A program made the position numbers and the translations under genes. Positions 1-7,834 of a stretch of DNA of 64,000 nt are shown here, piece after piece. The notes under the pieces are model-generated. The model did no database searches. It saw only the letters and a list, made by a program, of their open reading frames with translations, and was not told the origin of the DNA. Each line of letters begins with the position of its first letter. Within the stretch, counting starts at the first letter, position 1. The stretch is from Lujinxingia vulgaris. GTDB lineage: Bacteria > Myxococcota_A > Bradymonadia > Bradymonadales > Bradymonadaceae. The stretch is taken from positions 310,001 to 374,000 of the forward strand of contig NZ_VOSM01000001.1 in the NCBI RefSeq assembly GCF_007997015.1. Reading direction: 5' to 3'.

Positions 1-30
1 CGCAATCTGATTTCGACAGGCTTACGAAAG

Positions 31-855
31 TTGGTCAAAAACGAGTCGCGTTACCCCAGGGGGAATCGCAGTGCGGTGGTGATTGCCGTGGCGACGGTGA
101 AGGGGGGTGTAGGGAAAACGACGACCGCCGTCAACCTCGCCAGCGCCCTGGCCACCTTTCACGACAAAAAGGTGCTCCTGATTGACCTCGATGCGCAGGG
201 GCATTGCTCCACGAGCTTGAGCTCGGCGCTGCCAACCGCCGGGCCCGAGCCCACGCCGATCAGCGAGGTGTTGCTCTCGGAGGAGCGTCTCGATGTGCTG
301 GATGCGCGTCGCTCCACAACGATCACCAACCTCGACCTGACGCCGGCCGACCGTGGTCTGGCCGAGGCCGAGGGGCGTATCAGTCAGAAGATCGGAAAGG
401 AGCTGCTTTTGCGCGACGCGCTGGAGTACGCGCGCACCCATTATGATGTGATTTTGATGGACTGCCCGCCCAACAAGGGAAACCTCACGCTCAACGCGCT
501 GCTGGCGGCCGATCAGGTGCTGATTCCCACCGATCTCTCGCCGCTGAGTGTGCAGGGGGCGGATGAACTTCTGGAGACGGTGCTCACAATTCGGGACCGA
601 CTCCATCACCGTGTCGAGATTCTTGGGGTGGTGCTCACGCGGGTCGACGGCCGCAATGTGACCATCAACCAGGAGATCCTGCAGAGCATCGAGGCGGCCT
701 GGGGCGATCTGGTGCTGGGGCAGACCATTGGCATTAATACCCAGCTTGCGCGCGCGCAGCTCAGCGGAGAGTCGATCTTTGATCACGCGCCGCAGAGCCG
801 CGGGGCGGCGCATTATAAGGCGCTGGCCGATGAGGTGATGGCGCGCCTGGGCTGA
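31..855 (+). CDS. ParA/Soj-type ATPase, possibly 5'-truncated
   Basis: P-loop ATPase of the ParA/MinD family, which uses ATP-dependent dimerisation on DNA or membrane to position cargo such as chromosomes or protein clusters. The deviant Walker A motif KGGVGKTT lies at residues 24-31, followed by DLDAQGH (Walker A' region) near 52 and MDCPPN (Walker B) near 145. About 274 residues, normal for a chromosomal ParA without an N-terminal HTH. The start is uncertain: TTG at 31 is followed by GTG codons at 76 and 79, and the frame stays open to the window edge. No parB or parS site follows, so it looks like an orphan ParA; its partner cannot be deduced here. gcvPB lies downstream. Confidence 0.85.
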   Translation: MVKNESRYPRGNRSAVVIAVATVKGGVGKTTTAVNLASALATFHDKKVLLIDLDAQGHCSTSLSSALPTAGPEPTPISEVLLSEERLDVLDARRSTTITNLDLTPADRGLAEAEGRISQKIGKELLLRDALEYARTHYDVILMDCPPNKGNLTLNALLAADQVLIPTDLSPLSVQGADELLETVLTIRDRLHHRVEILGVVLTRVDGRNVTINQEILQSIEAAWGDLVLGQTIGINTQLARAQLSGESIFDHAPQSRGAAHYKALADEVMARLG

Positions 856-1011
856 GGTTTTCAGGGCTAAGGTTGCGGGCTGTGTCGGTGTTGCTTGCGC
901 GCAGGCCCGCGCCTCTTCTATGAGCAATGCGACACGCGGGCAGAAGGCGTAAGGCCTGGTTCGGGTGTCGCTGGCGTCTTTCGCATCATCGATGCGAGGG
1001 AGATTGAGCTG

Positions 1012-2592
1012 ATGACGGAGCAAGCGATGGAAAACCCTGTGGGGCTTGATGCCTTTGTCGATAACGCGCCCATCTCTCCGGCCGAGCGCGTCTCGCGCGG
1101 CCTGCAATTTGAAGAGCCGCTGATCTTTGAGCGCAGCGAGCCGGGGCGTCGCGGTTTTGTCTTCTCCGAGAGCGACTGGGACGTGGAGCGGGTCGATGTG
1201 GCCGGCGAGCTGGGCGAACTTCTGCGCGACGCCGACGCGGAGCTTCCGGAGGTGACCGAGCCCGATGTGGTGCGCCATTACACCCGGCTGAGCCAGTGGA
1301 ACTACGCCATTGATACCGGTTTTTATCCGCTGGGCTCCTGCACGATGAAGTACAACCCGAAGATCAACGAGGCCACCGCGCGTCTTCCGGGCTTTGCGCG
1401 TCTGCATCCTTATATGCCTGAGGCGTGGACGCAGGGGGCGCTGGAGCTTCTGTGGAACCTGGAGGGGCTGCTCTCGGAGATCGCCGGCCTGCCGCATTGC
1501 TCCTTACAGCCGGCCGCCGGCGCACAGGGCGAGCTTACGGGGTTGATGTGCATCCGCGCGTACCATGAGTCGCGGGGTGATACGAAGCGCACGCGTATCA
1601 TCGTGCCGGACTCCGCCCACGGGACCAACCCGGCGTCTGCGGCCTTTAACGGGTTCAGCGTGGTGGAGGTGCCCTCAAGTCCTGATGGGACGCTCAGCGC
1701 GGCGGCGGTCGCCGCGGTGATGGATGAGACGGTCGCCGGCCTGATGATCACCAACCCCAACACCATGGGCATCTTTGAGGGTGAGATCGCCGAGATATGC
1801 AAGGTGGTCCATGAGGGAGGCGGCAAAGTCTATATGGATGGCGCCAACATGAACGCCATCCTGGGCCAGGCGCGCCCGGGGGACTTCGGCATCGACGTGA
1901 TGCACTACAACGTGCACAAGACCTTCTCGACGCCGCACGGCGGCGGTGGCCCGGGCGGCGGTCCGATCTGCGTGAGCGACGATCTGGCGCCCTTTTTGCC
2001 GGTGCCGCGCATTGAGCGTCACGAGGTCGAGGGCAAGGCGACGTTTAAGCTCGTGCGTGAGGGCTACGCGCAGTCGGTGGGCAAGGTCAAAGCCTTCTGG
2101 GGCAACTTCCTGGTGTACGTGCGCGCCTACACCTACCTGCGCGAGTACGGCAGCAACCTGCCCAAGATCAGCGAGCGTGCGGTGCTCAACGCCAACTACG
2201 TGCGCACCCAGCTCAGTGACACCTACAGCGTGGCCTACCCGGGCACGTGCATGCACGAGGTCGTCTTTGACGACCGCTCCTACAAGGCGTCGGGAGCGAC
2301 CACGCTCGATATTGCCAAGCGCATGATCGACTTTGGGATACACCCGCCCACGACTTACTTCCCGCTGAACGTGTCGGGGGCGCTGATGGTGGAGCCGACC
2401 GAGACCGAGTCGCTGCGCACGCTCGACGAGTTTATTCTGGTGATGCGCACCATCCACCGCGAGGCGCTGGAGGCCCCCGAGAAGCTCAAGGGCGCGCCGC
2501 ATAACGCGTTTCGCACGCGCCTTGATGAGACGAGCGCGGCGCGTAAGCCCGTGCTCACCTACCGCCAGGCGCGCGCGCAGCGCGAGGGCTGA
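1012..2592 (+). CDS. gcvPB: Glycine dehydrogenase (decarboxylating) subunit 2
   Basis: PLP-dependent beta subunit of the two-subunit P-protein of the glycine cleavage system; it decarboxylates glycine and passes the aminomethyl group to the lipoyl H-protein. About 526 residues, typical of GcvPB. Visible signatures are LGSCTMKYNP near residue 105, the SAHGTNPASA segment, and the PLP-lysine region NVHKTFSTPHGGGGPGGGP. ATG at 1012 is preceded by a purine-rich GAGGGAGA. The partner subunit gcvPA and the T- and H-protein genes are not in the window, although gcvPA-gcvPB usually form an operon. A strong terminator follows directly. Confidence 0.95.
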   Translation: MTEQAMENPVGLDAFVDNAPISPAERVSRGLQFEEPLIFERSEPGRRGFVFSESDWDVERVDVAGELGELLRDADAELPEVTEPDVVRHYTRLSQWNYAIDTGFYPLGSCTMKYNPKINEATARLPGFARLHPYMPEAWTQGALELLWNLEGLLSEIAGLPHCSLQPAAGAQGELTGLMCIRAYHESRGDTKRTRIIVPDSAHGTNPASAAFNGFSVVEVPSSPDGTLSAAAVAAVMDETVAGLMITNPNTMGIFEGEIAEICKVVHEGGGKVYMDGANMNAILGQARPGDFGIDVMHYNVHKTFSTPHGGGGPGGGPICVSDDLAPFLPVPRIERHEVEGKATFKLVREGYAQSVGKVKAFWGNFLVYVRAYTYLREYGSNLPKISERAVLNANYVRTQLSDTYSVAYPGTCMHEVVFDDRSYKASGATTLDIAKRMIDFGIHPPTTYFPLNVSGALMVEPTETESLRTLDEFILVMRTIHREALEAPEKLKGAPHNAFRTRLDETSAARKPVLTYRQARAQREG

Positions 2593-2615
2593 GCGCACGT
2601 AAGGCAGCGCAGAGC

Positions 2616-2649
2616 AAAAAAGCGCCTCCCGCAGGGGAGGCGCTTTTTT
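2616..2649. terminator. Bidirectional intrinsic terminator
   Basis: Perfect 9-bp stem gcgcctccc/gggaggcgc with a 4-nt loop, flanked by six A on the left and six T on the right. It can terminate gcvPB from the left and the convergent acyl-CoA dehydrogenase gene from the right. Confidence 0.9.
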
Positions 2650-2686
2650 CGTGGCCGAGACGTGGTTCAGAGTCTCACAGCCCCTC

Positions 2687-3835
2687 TTAGAGTCCCATCA
2701 CTTTGGAGATGATCTCCTTCATGATCTCGGTGGTGCCGCCACCGATGGAGAGGAGGCGAGTGTCGCGCCAGGCGCGGGCCACCGGGCCCTCTTCGACGTA
2801 GCCCATGCCGCCATGGAGCTGCAGGCAGCCGTCGATGACGCTCATCGCCGTCTCGCCAACCATCATCTTGGCCATCGAGATCTCGCGCTGGCAGGGGATG
2901 CCGCGCTCAAAGAGCTGGGCGGCGTGGTAGGTGAGCGCGCGGCAGGCTTCGAGCTGCGTCTCCATCTCCACGAGTTTGTGGCGGGTGACCTGGAAGCCGG
3001 TCAGGGGGCGGTCAAACGCGTGGCGCTCTTTGCAGTAGGTGATCGTCTTATCGAGCACGATCTGGGCGCCGGCGGTGCCGGTGAGGGCGCCGACGAGGCG
3101 TTCGCCCTGGAAGTTCTGCATGATGTAGTAGAAGCCCGCGCCCTCATCGCCCAGCAGGTAGCGGGCGGGCACGCGGCAATCTTCGAAAAAGAGCTCGGCG
3201 GTGTCGGAGCTGTGGTTGCCGATCTTCTCGAGCTTCTTGCCGACGCTGAAACCCGGGGTGTCGGTGGGGAAGAGGATCAGGCTGACGCCGCCGTAGCGGT
3301 TGTCGGGGTCGGTGCGTACCGCCAGGGTGATGAAGTCGGCGCGGGTGCCGTTGGTGATCCAGGTCTTCTGGCCGTTGATGATGTAGTCGTCGCCGTCGCG
3401 TTTTGCGGTGGTGCGGATGCCGGCCACATCGCTTCCGGCGCCGGGCTCGGAGACGCCCAGCGCGGCGATCTTTTCGCCGCGGATGGCGGGCATCAAGAAC
3501 TCTTCTTTTTGCTCGTCGGTACCCAGCTCGCCAATGATGGGGGTGGCCATGTCGCTCTGCACGAGCAGCGCCATCGCCAGGCCGGCCATCTCGCTGCGGG
3601 GGAGCTCTTCGGCAAGCACGGCGGTGTGCCAGATGTCGCCTCCGGCGCCGCCGAGTTCTTCGGGGTAGCGGCAGCCGATGAAGCCCAGCTCGCCCATCTT
3701 CTTAAACACCTCACGGGGAAACTCGCGGGCCGCCTCCCATTCCTCAGCGTGCGGGGCGAGCTCTTTGAGGCAGAAGTCACGCACGGCCTTGCGGAACATG
3801 TCGTGTTCGTCGGTGAACTGGGCGTACTTTTTCAT
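2687..3835 (-). CDS. Acyl-CoA dehydrogenase, long-chain/isovaleryl catalytic type
   Basis: FAD flavoenzyme of beta-oxidation that makes the alpha-beta double bond in acyl-CoA and passes electrons to ETF. 382 residues with all three acyl-CoA dehydrogenase domains. The flavin signature VSEPGAGSDVAGI lies at 128-140, QLHGGMGYVEEG at 339-350, and a C-terminal IGGGTTEIMKEI at 364-375. The residue before GTTE, glutamate in short- and medium-chain enzymes, is glycine here. A glutamate occurs instead at 245 in QGERLV, the position used by long-chain and isovaleryl-CoA dehydrogenases. ATG has an upstream AAGGGAG. Single gene converging on gcvPB across a shared terminator. Confidence 0.93.
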   Translation of the reverse strand: MKKYAQFTDEHDMFRKAVRDFCLKELAPHAEEWEAAREFPREVFKKMGELGFIGCRYPEELGGAGGDIWHTAVLAEELPRSEMAGLAMALLVQSDMATPIIGELGTDEQKEEFLMPAIRGEKIAALGVSEPGAGSDVAGIRTTAKRDGDDYIINGQKTWITNGTRADFITLAVRTDPDNRYGGVSLILFPTDTPGFSVGKKLEKIGNHSSDTAELFFEDCRVPARYLLGDEGAGFYYIMQNFQGERLVGALTGTAGAQIVLDKTITYCKERHAFDRPLTGFQVTRHKLVEMETQLEACRALTYHAAQLFERGIPCQREISMAKMMVGETAMSVIDGCLQLHGGMGYVEEGPVARAWRDTRLLSIGGGTTEIMKEIISKVMGL

Positions 3836-3926
3836 GCGGCGTGCTCCCTTTGGAAAGTAAGTATGTGCTTAGATAGCCGCAGTTTACGGTTGCATCGCGC
3901 CGGCGACAAGGTCGCTCGACCGGGGC

Positions 3927-4406
3927 TCACTCGAACATATTGGACATGGCGAAGAAGGCGATCTTCTCGTTGCTCTCCCGAAGTCGTGAGGAGAGTGTGC
4001 CCACAAAGCTCCAGAGGATCTCGTTGGCCAGGTCGCGGTCTTTGTTCATGAGCTCCAGGAGGGCGTCGCGCTGAAGCACGCCCAGGTGGCAGGTGCCCCC
4101 GGCGATGGCGTGGGCGCTGCGCACGGCTTTGTCATCGAGCAGCGCCATCTCGCCGAAGTAAGAGCCGGCTTTTAAGAACGCCAGCGCCTCCTCGCCAACC
4201 CCGTGGATGTCTTTCGAGATACGCACCTCGCCCTCCAGGATGATGTAGAGGGCGTCGCCTTTGTCGCCTTCGCGGAAGATGAGCTCGGCGGGTTTGGGGC
4301 GCATGGTGGTGGTGATGGAAAGGAGCGACTCCAGCGCGCGCTCGCTGACACCGGCAAAGAGATCGACGTCGCGAAGGGTGGAGATGTCGAGAAAGGTCCA
4401 GCTCAC
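3927..4406 (-). CDS. Cyclic nucleotide-binding domain protein
   Basis: Stand-alone cNMP-binding (CAP effector) domain of about 159 residues, with no DNA-binding or enzymatic domain. The phosphate-binding-cassette-like motif GSYFGEMALLDDKAVRSAHA follows a beta-roll containing LIFREGDKGDALYIILEGEV. The GTG at 4406 gives the usual family N-terminus (DISTLRDVDLFAGVSE) and has a GAGG five bases upstream; a GTG at 4463 would add 19 unfamiliar residues. Such proteins are common in myxobacteria and relatives and may act as cAMP or c-di-GMP sensors for partner proteins. The partner is unknown. Confidence 0.8.
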   Translation of the reverse strand: MSWTFLDISTLRDVDLFAGVSERALESLLSITTTMRPKPAELIFREGDKGDALYIILEGEVRISKDIHGVGEEALAFLKAGSYFGEMALLDDKAVRSAHAIAGGTCHLGVLQRDALLELMNKDRDLANEILWSFVGTLSSRLRESNEKIAFFAMSNMFE

Positions 4407-4495
4407 AGGCGCCTCGGCGGTTGAGAAGAGCCAGTCGGGTAAGTACGCGAAGAGGAAGTGCACACGAGTGTACGCGCTGGAAAGGGGGGAGCCAT

Positions 4496-4529
4496 AAAAA
4501 AATCCCCGACACCCTGAGGTATCGGGGAT
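4496..4529 (-). terminator. Intrinsic terminator of the His-rich lipoprotein gene
   Basis: Stem tccccga/tcgggga closed by a 12-nt loop. On the minus strand the 3' arm runs into seven T residues. It lies 24 bases after the stop of the lipoprotein gene at 4554. Confidence 0.8.
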
Positions 4530-4553
4530 AAAGAACGCGACTGGTGAGGTGAG

Positions 4554-5042
4554 TTATTCGCCGACGCTCAGGCTCAGCGCGGGGGTGGTCCACTCAAGCT
4601 CGCCATTGTGGTGAAGCTCCAGAACGATGGCGGACTCGCCAGCTGCCAGCGCTTCGATGTCGATGTGATCGCCGTGGACCTCCAGGCCGACGATGCCTTC
4701 GGGGCTTTCAGGAGCGACGAGGACCTGGAGGGTGTAGTCAGCGCCGAGCTCGATGGGGTTGCCCTCGGCGTCGGCAATGCTGACGCCGACTTCGAGCACG
4801 TCGCCGACGTAGAGTTCGGGCAGGTCGCCGTCCCAGTGGTCACCGTGGGCGTCGGCCAGCACGTCGTCGGTGGTGGGGTCGAAGAGCATGATGTCGAAGG
4901 TGTCGGTGTGCGCGTCGTCGTGACGATCGTGGTCATCGCGATGGTCTTCGTGCTCGGCGTGGTCGGCTTCGCCGCAGGCGGCGACGCCGGCCATCGAGAG
5001 CAGGATGAGCAGAAGCAAGGCGGGGAAACGAAGGCGATTCAT
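4554..5042 (-). CDS. His/Asp-rich lipoprotein, single beta-domain
   Basis: Predicted lipoprotein of 162 residues. From ATG at 5042 (GAGGT 8 bases upstream) the signal peptide MNRLRFPALLLLILLSMAGVAAC ends at a lipobox cysteine. A stretch rich in His, Asp and Glu (about residues 25-47) follows, suited to binding divalent metal. The remaining domain, about 110 residues, has the pattern of an immunoglobulin-like beta-sandwich and resembles both domains of the lipoprotein at 5318-6172. Function unknown; metal buffering or sensing at the outer membrane is an inference. It has its own upstream region with repeated TGCAA elements and its own terminator. Confidence 0.8.
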   Translation of the reverse strand: MNRLRFPALLLLILLSMAGVAACGEADHAEHEDHRDDHDRHDDAHTDTFDIMLFDPTTDDVLADAHGDHWDGDLPELYVGDVLEVGVSIADAEGNPIELGADYTLQVLVAPESPEGIVGLEVHGDHIDIEALAAGESAIVLELHHNGELEWTTPALSLSVGE

Positions 5043-5140
5043 GTCTAACCTCAAAACAACAGGGGTAAGCGGGTACGTGCGCGTGTAGTGCGCTTCGGAT
5101 GATGTCGGCGCAGTCACGTAGAGCGCCTGCCTGGGTTCTT

Positions 5141-5186
5141 AATGCAAGTTGGTTGCGTTTGCAATGTTAATGCAATGAAGTTGCAA
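5141..5186. promoter_or_regulatory. Phased TGCAA repeats, candidate operator
   Basis: Four TGCAA elements start at 5143, 5160, 5171 and 5182, spaced 17, 11 and 11 bases. The middle pair forms the dyad TTGCAATGTTAATGCAA (5159-5175). They lie about 100-145 bases upstream of the His-rich lipoprotein start. The near-helical spacing suggests a repressor or activator site, possibly for a Fur/Zur-type metalloregulator given the gene. No regulator is encoded nearby, so this is an inference. Confidence 0.4.
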
Positions 5187-5250
5187 AAGGAGCTGTGTGG
5201 TCGCACCAGCGCGTGGTCGCACCAGGACACTCGCCATGGCGAGGAGCAAC

Positions 5251-5275
5251 AAAAAAGCGCCCCCGAGAGGGGCGC
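5251..5275 (-). terminator. Intrinsic terminator ending the motor operon
   Basis: Stem gcgcccc/ggggcgc with a short cGAGA loop, followed on the minus strand by six T. It lies 42 bases past the stop of the last operon gene (5318) and marks the 3' end of the operon. Confidence 0.85.
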
Positions 5276-5317
5276 TGGAAGAAGATGCGTTACATGAATG
5301 TGTTGGAGCGCTCGCGC

Positions 5318-6172
5318 TCAGTCGGCGCTGACGACGATGGGGAGCGCGGCTGGGGTGTGCATGCTCATGCCGAAGTAGTTGAGCTCCAGAACCACCTGGA
5401 CCTCGCCAGGGGCCAGTGCCGTCAAGGTGACGGTCTCGACATCGACGCTCCATTCCACCACGTCTTCTGCGGAGGCGTCGGCGAGGACGGGGAGGACGAC
5501 GTGGTCGCCCATCTCCATCGGCGCGTCGGATTCGCCGATGTAGAGGACTTTGACGGTCAGCGACTCGCCAGCGCTGAGCTGTAGCGGGTCGCCGGAGTAG
5601 GCGTCGCCTTCGATGGAGGTGATGAGCGTGTCGTCGTCGGCGTTGATGATGTCGACGCGGGAGATGTCGCCGTGGTCGTGGACGTGCTCCTCGCCAAGGG
5701 TGACCACGCGGGCGAAGAGGGCGGGGGATTCAAAGCGGAGGGTGTCGTCTTCGAAGAGTTGCACGTGGAAGGAGGTCTGGCCGCGTTTGATGGAGGTTAA
5801 GGTGAGGAGGTTATCGTCGAGGCCGAGCTCGAGGATGTCTTCGGGGGCGCCGTCGGCGAATCGGAGCTCGGCGTGCAGGTTGCCGGAGAGGTCGAGGGGG
5901 TTCTCCTCGGAGTCGGCGAAGTCGAGGGCGACCGTCAGGGATTGTTCTTCGGCGACGGGGGGAAGCTCGCCGTGAAGATGGCCCGTGGAGGCCACCACCA
6001 GCACCTCGCCAGAGTCGGGCTCGGTGATGGTGAGGCGGTCGCTTTCGACGTCTTCTTCATGGTCGTCGTGGGCCTCGTCCTCGTGATGGCTGTGGTCGTG
6101 CTCGCTCCCGCCGCAGGCGCTCAGCGGGGTGATGGCCAGCGCCAGGGTAAGAAGGATGATGCGGTACTGCAT
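5318..6172 (-). CDS. His-rich lipoprotein with two beta-domains
   Basis: Predicted 284-residue lipoprotein: signal peptide ending LSAC at residues 17-20, then a His/Asp/Glu cluster (about 23-45), then two tandem domains of about 115 residues joined by a second His/Asp linker (EEHVHDHGD). Each domain has the pattern G-x-LP, LTV, NPLxL, G...L...SPAL also found in the neighbouring 4554-5042 protein, so three copies of one domain exist in two adjacent genes. ATG at 6172 has GGAG upstream and lies 18 bases from the preceding AgmX-like gene, making it the last gene of the motor operon. Function unknown; a periplasmic metal- or ligand-binding accessory is an inference. Confidence 0.8.
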   Translation of the reverse strand: MQYRIILLTLALAITPLSACGGSEHDHSHHEDEAHDDHEEDVESDRLTITEPDSGEVLVVASTGHLHGELPPVAEEQSLTVALDFADSEENPLDLSGNLHAELRFADGAPEDILELGLDDNLLTLTSIKRGQTSFHVQLFEDDTLRFESPALFARVVTLGEEHVHDHGDISRVDIINADDDTLITSIEGDAYSGDPLQLSAGESLTVKVLYIGESDAPMEMGDHVVLPVLADASAEDVVEWSVDVETVTLTALAPGEVQVVLELNYFGMSMHTPAALPIVVSAD

Positions 6173-6190
6173 GGGATGCTCCGGTGGGAC

Positions 6191-6739
6191 TTAGAGGGTA
6201 AGGCCGAAGACAAGGCGGCGGTGGGCGGGCGCCAGATCGTCGGGGAGGGTCCAGTCGGCGATGCGGGCTTCGAGGCAGCGTCGCAGGCCTTCGGTGAGGG
6301 TATCGGGACCGGCGTTGAGGCTGACCTCCTCGATGCCGCGATCCTCGTTGAGGGTGATCGTCACGCTGAGGCGGTAGGTGGTGCCGGGGTCGCGGGTGCA
6401 ACCTTGAAGTGAGATGGACTGGTCGCGGGCCCAGGCCAGCAGGCGCTGGCGATCTTCGGCGGTGGTCGGTGGCGGGCTCTCCGGCAGGGGAGGATCGCGT
6501 TTGATCGGCTGAGCGCGCGAGGGGTTGACGGGTTTTGCGGGCGCGGTTTTTTCAACCTCGGGAGGAGGCTCCTCGGGGCAGCGCTCCACGATGCGGGTTG
6601 TGGGTTCGGGGCAGGCTGCAGGGGGCTCGACCTCGGCGGGCGGCGGCGCGCAGAGCCGCGGGCCAAGAAGCAGGCCCACGGCGAAGCTCATGGCCATGGC
6701 GGCCACCTGCGTGGCGATCTGGGAGGCGCGAGGTTGCAT
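6191..6739 (-). CDS. TonB/AgmX-PglI-like membrane-anchored protein
   Basis: 182 residues with one N-terminal membrane helix (about 8-27), a proline- and glutamate-rich periplasmic linker (30-90) and a C-terminal domain. That domain has the AgmX/PglI/TonB-like pattern: SVTITLNEDRGIEEVSLN, then a cysteine in LRRCLEARIADWTLP paired with an earlier cysteine at QGC. In myxobacteria, AgmX (GltJ) belongs to the gliding machinery and carries such domains. Here the protein would reach from the inner membrane to outer-membrane components. It lies 6 bases after the preceding lipoprotein gene. Family assignment is by pattern and moderately sure. Confidence 0.7.
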   Translation of the reverse strand: MQPRASQIATQVAAMAMSFAVGLLLGPRLCAPPPAEVEPPAACPEPTTRIVERCPEEPPPEVEKTAPAKPVNPSRAQPIKRDPPLPESPPPTTAEDRQRLLAWARDQSISLQGCTRDPGTTYRLSVTITLNEDRGIEEVSLNAGPDTLTEGLRRCLEARIADWTLPDDLAPAHRRLVFGLTL

Positions 6740-6745
6740 GGAGGC

Positions 6746-7834
6746 TCAGCGCAAGACGCGTTGCAGGTAGGCCGCCGCGGTGAGTGCGGCGCGGTCTGCG
6801 CGAGAGGAGAGGGCCTGGCAGAGGTCGACGTTGTAGCCCTGACCGCCCTGGGCGCGCAGCTCGTCGATGAAGGGGCCAAAGTAGGCGTTCTCGGAGGGCT
6901 CCATCACGTCGAGGGCGCCGGCCGGGAAGTTGGGTTCGGCAAGGCAGCGCTCGGCGAACTGATCAAAAGAGACTTCCTCGGCGGTGGCCACGGGCATGTG
7001 GAAGATGCGCGCGGGGCTTAGGCCGGAGGGGCCGGGAAGGGCAAGCCAGCTTGCCAGGTCGGCCTCATCGGTGGCGGTGAAGTAGCTGGCCGGGCTTGTG
7101 CCGTCGAGCTGGCAGGCCTGGTCACCGTGCGCGCAGGGGCGAGATGTGCCGGTGAGGTAGATCACCACAAAGCCGTCGGCGGCCTCTTTGAAGTAGGCGC
7201 GGGAGTCGGTGATGGTGCCGCTCGGATCGAAGATCGTGGCGCGGTCCAGATCGAGGCCGAGCGCCGCGAGGTTTTCGCCGGGGACTTCGGTGCGGGTGTC
7301 GAGATGTCGGTAGCCCTCGTCGCCGATGTAGTAGAGCAGGGTTTCGGCCAGGCCGAAGGTCTGACCGGGGCCACCGCCGATATCATCCCATTGAGGCTCA
7401 CCCGGGGTGGGTTCTTCATCGGGTTCGGGGCGAGGCTCGGAGGTGTCGCCCTCATCGGGGGTGGGCTCGCGGAAGTTGCTGCCGTCGTTGCGGGGCGTGA
7501 CTTCGCTTTGCCCCGAGGTAGAGGTGATCGCGGGGCGGCCGAAGATCAGCGGCGGGGTGTCGCCCTGGCGGCGGTAGAGCGGGGCGACGGCGACCTGTCG
7601 GGTGGCGATGTTGTATTCGCTCAGCCCGTATTCGAACATCTCCATAAAGCCGGCGTAGCCGGCCATCAGGTTGGCCGAGCCGCGAGGAAGATCGACGAGC
7701 ACGAGCACGTCGACGACTTTCGGATCGGGTTCCTCGCCGGGGGGCGGGGGCGGGTCGACGTAGCGGATCAGCGTGCAGCTGCTCAGAGTAGAAAACGCCA
7801 GGGCGACTATCAGCATCAAAGAAAGGCGTCGCAT
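6746..7834 (-). CDS. Unknown lipoprotein with degenerate VWA-like start
   Basis: 362-residue predicted lipoprotein; lipobox LSSC at residues 17-20, then a proline-rich stretch. The segment VVDVLVLVDLPRGSANL resembles the first strand and MIDAS loop of von Willebrand factor A domains but lacks the DxSxS metal motif. A Pro/Glu/Asp-rich insert lies in the middle (about 120-155). The C-terminal half has scattered cysteines (CAHGDQAC, ERCLAE, DLCQAL) suggesting disulphides. ATG at 7834 overlaps the stop of the FliF/FliG-like gene (TGATG), implying coupled translation. No assigned function; an outer-membrane or periplasmic part of the motor complex is inferred from position. Confidence 0.75.
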   Translation of the reverse strand: MRRLSLMLIVALAFSTLSSCTLIRYVDPPPPPGEEPDPKVVDVLVLVDLPRGSANLMAGYAGFMEMFEYGLSEYNIATRQVAVAPLYRRQGDTPPLIFGRPAITSTSGQSEVTPRNDGSNFREPTPDEGDTSEPRPEPDEEPTPGEPQWDDIGGGPGQTFGLAETLLYYIGDEGYRHLDTRTEVPGENLAALGLDLDRATIFDPSGTITDSRAYFKEAADGFVVIYLTGTSRPCAHGDQACQLDGTSPASYFTATDEADLASWLALPGPSGLSPARIFHMPVATAEEVSFDQFAERCLAEPNFPAGALDVMEPSENAYFGPFIDELRAQGGQGYNVDLCQALSSRADRAALTAAAYLQRVLR

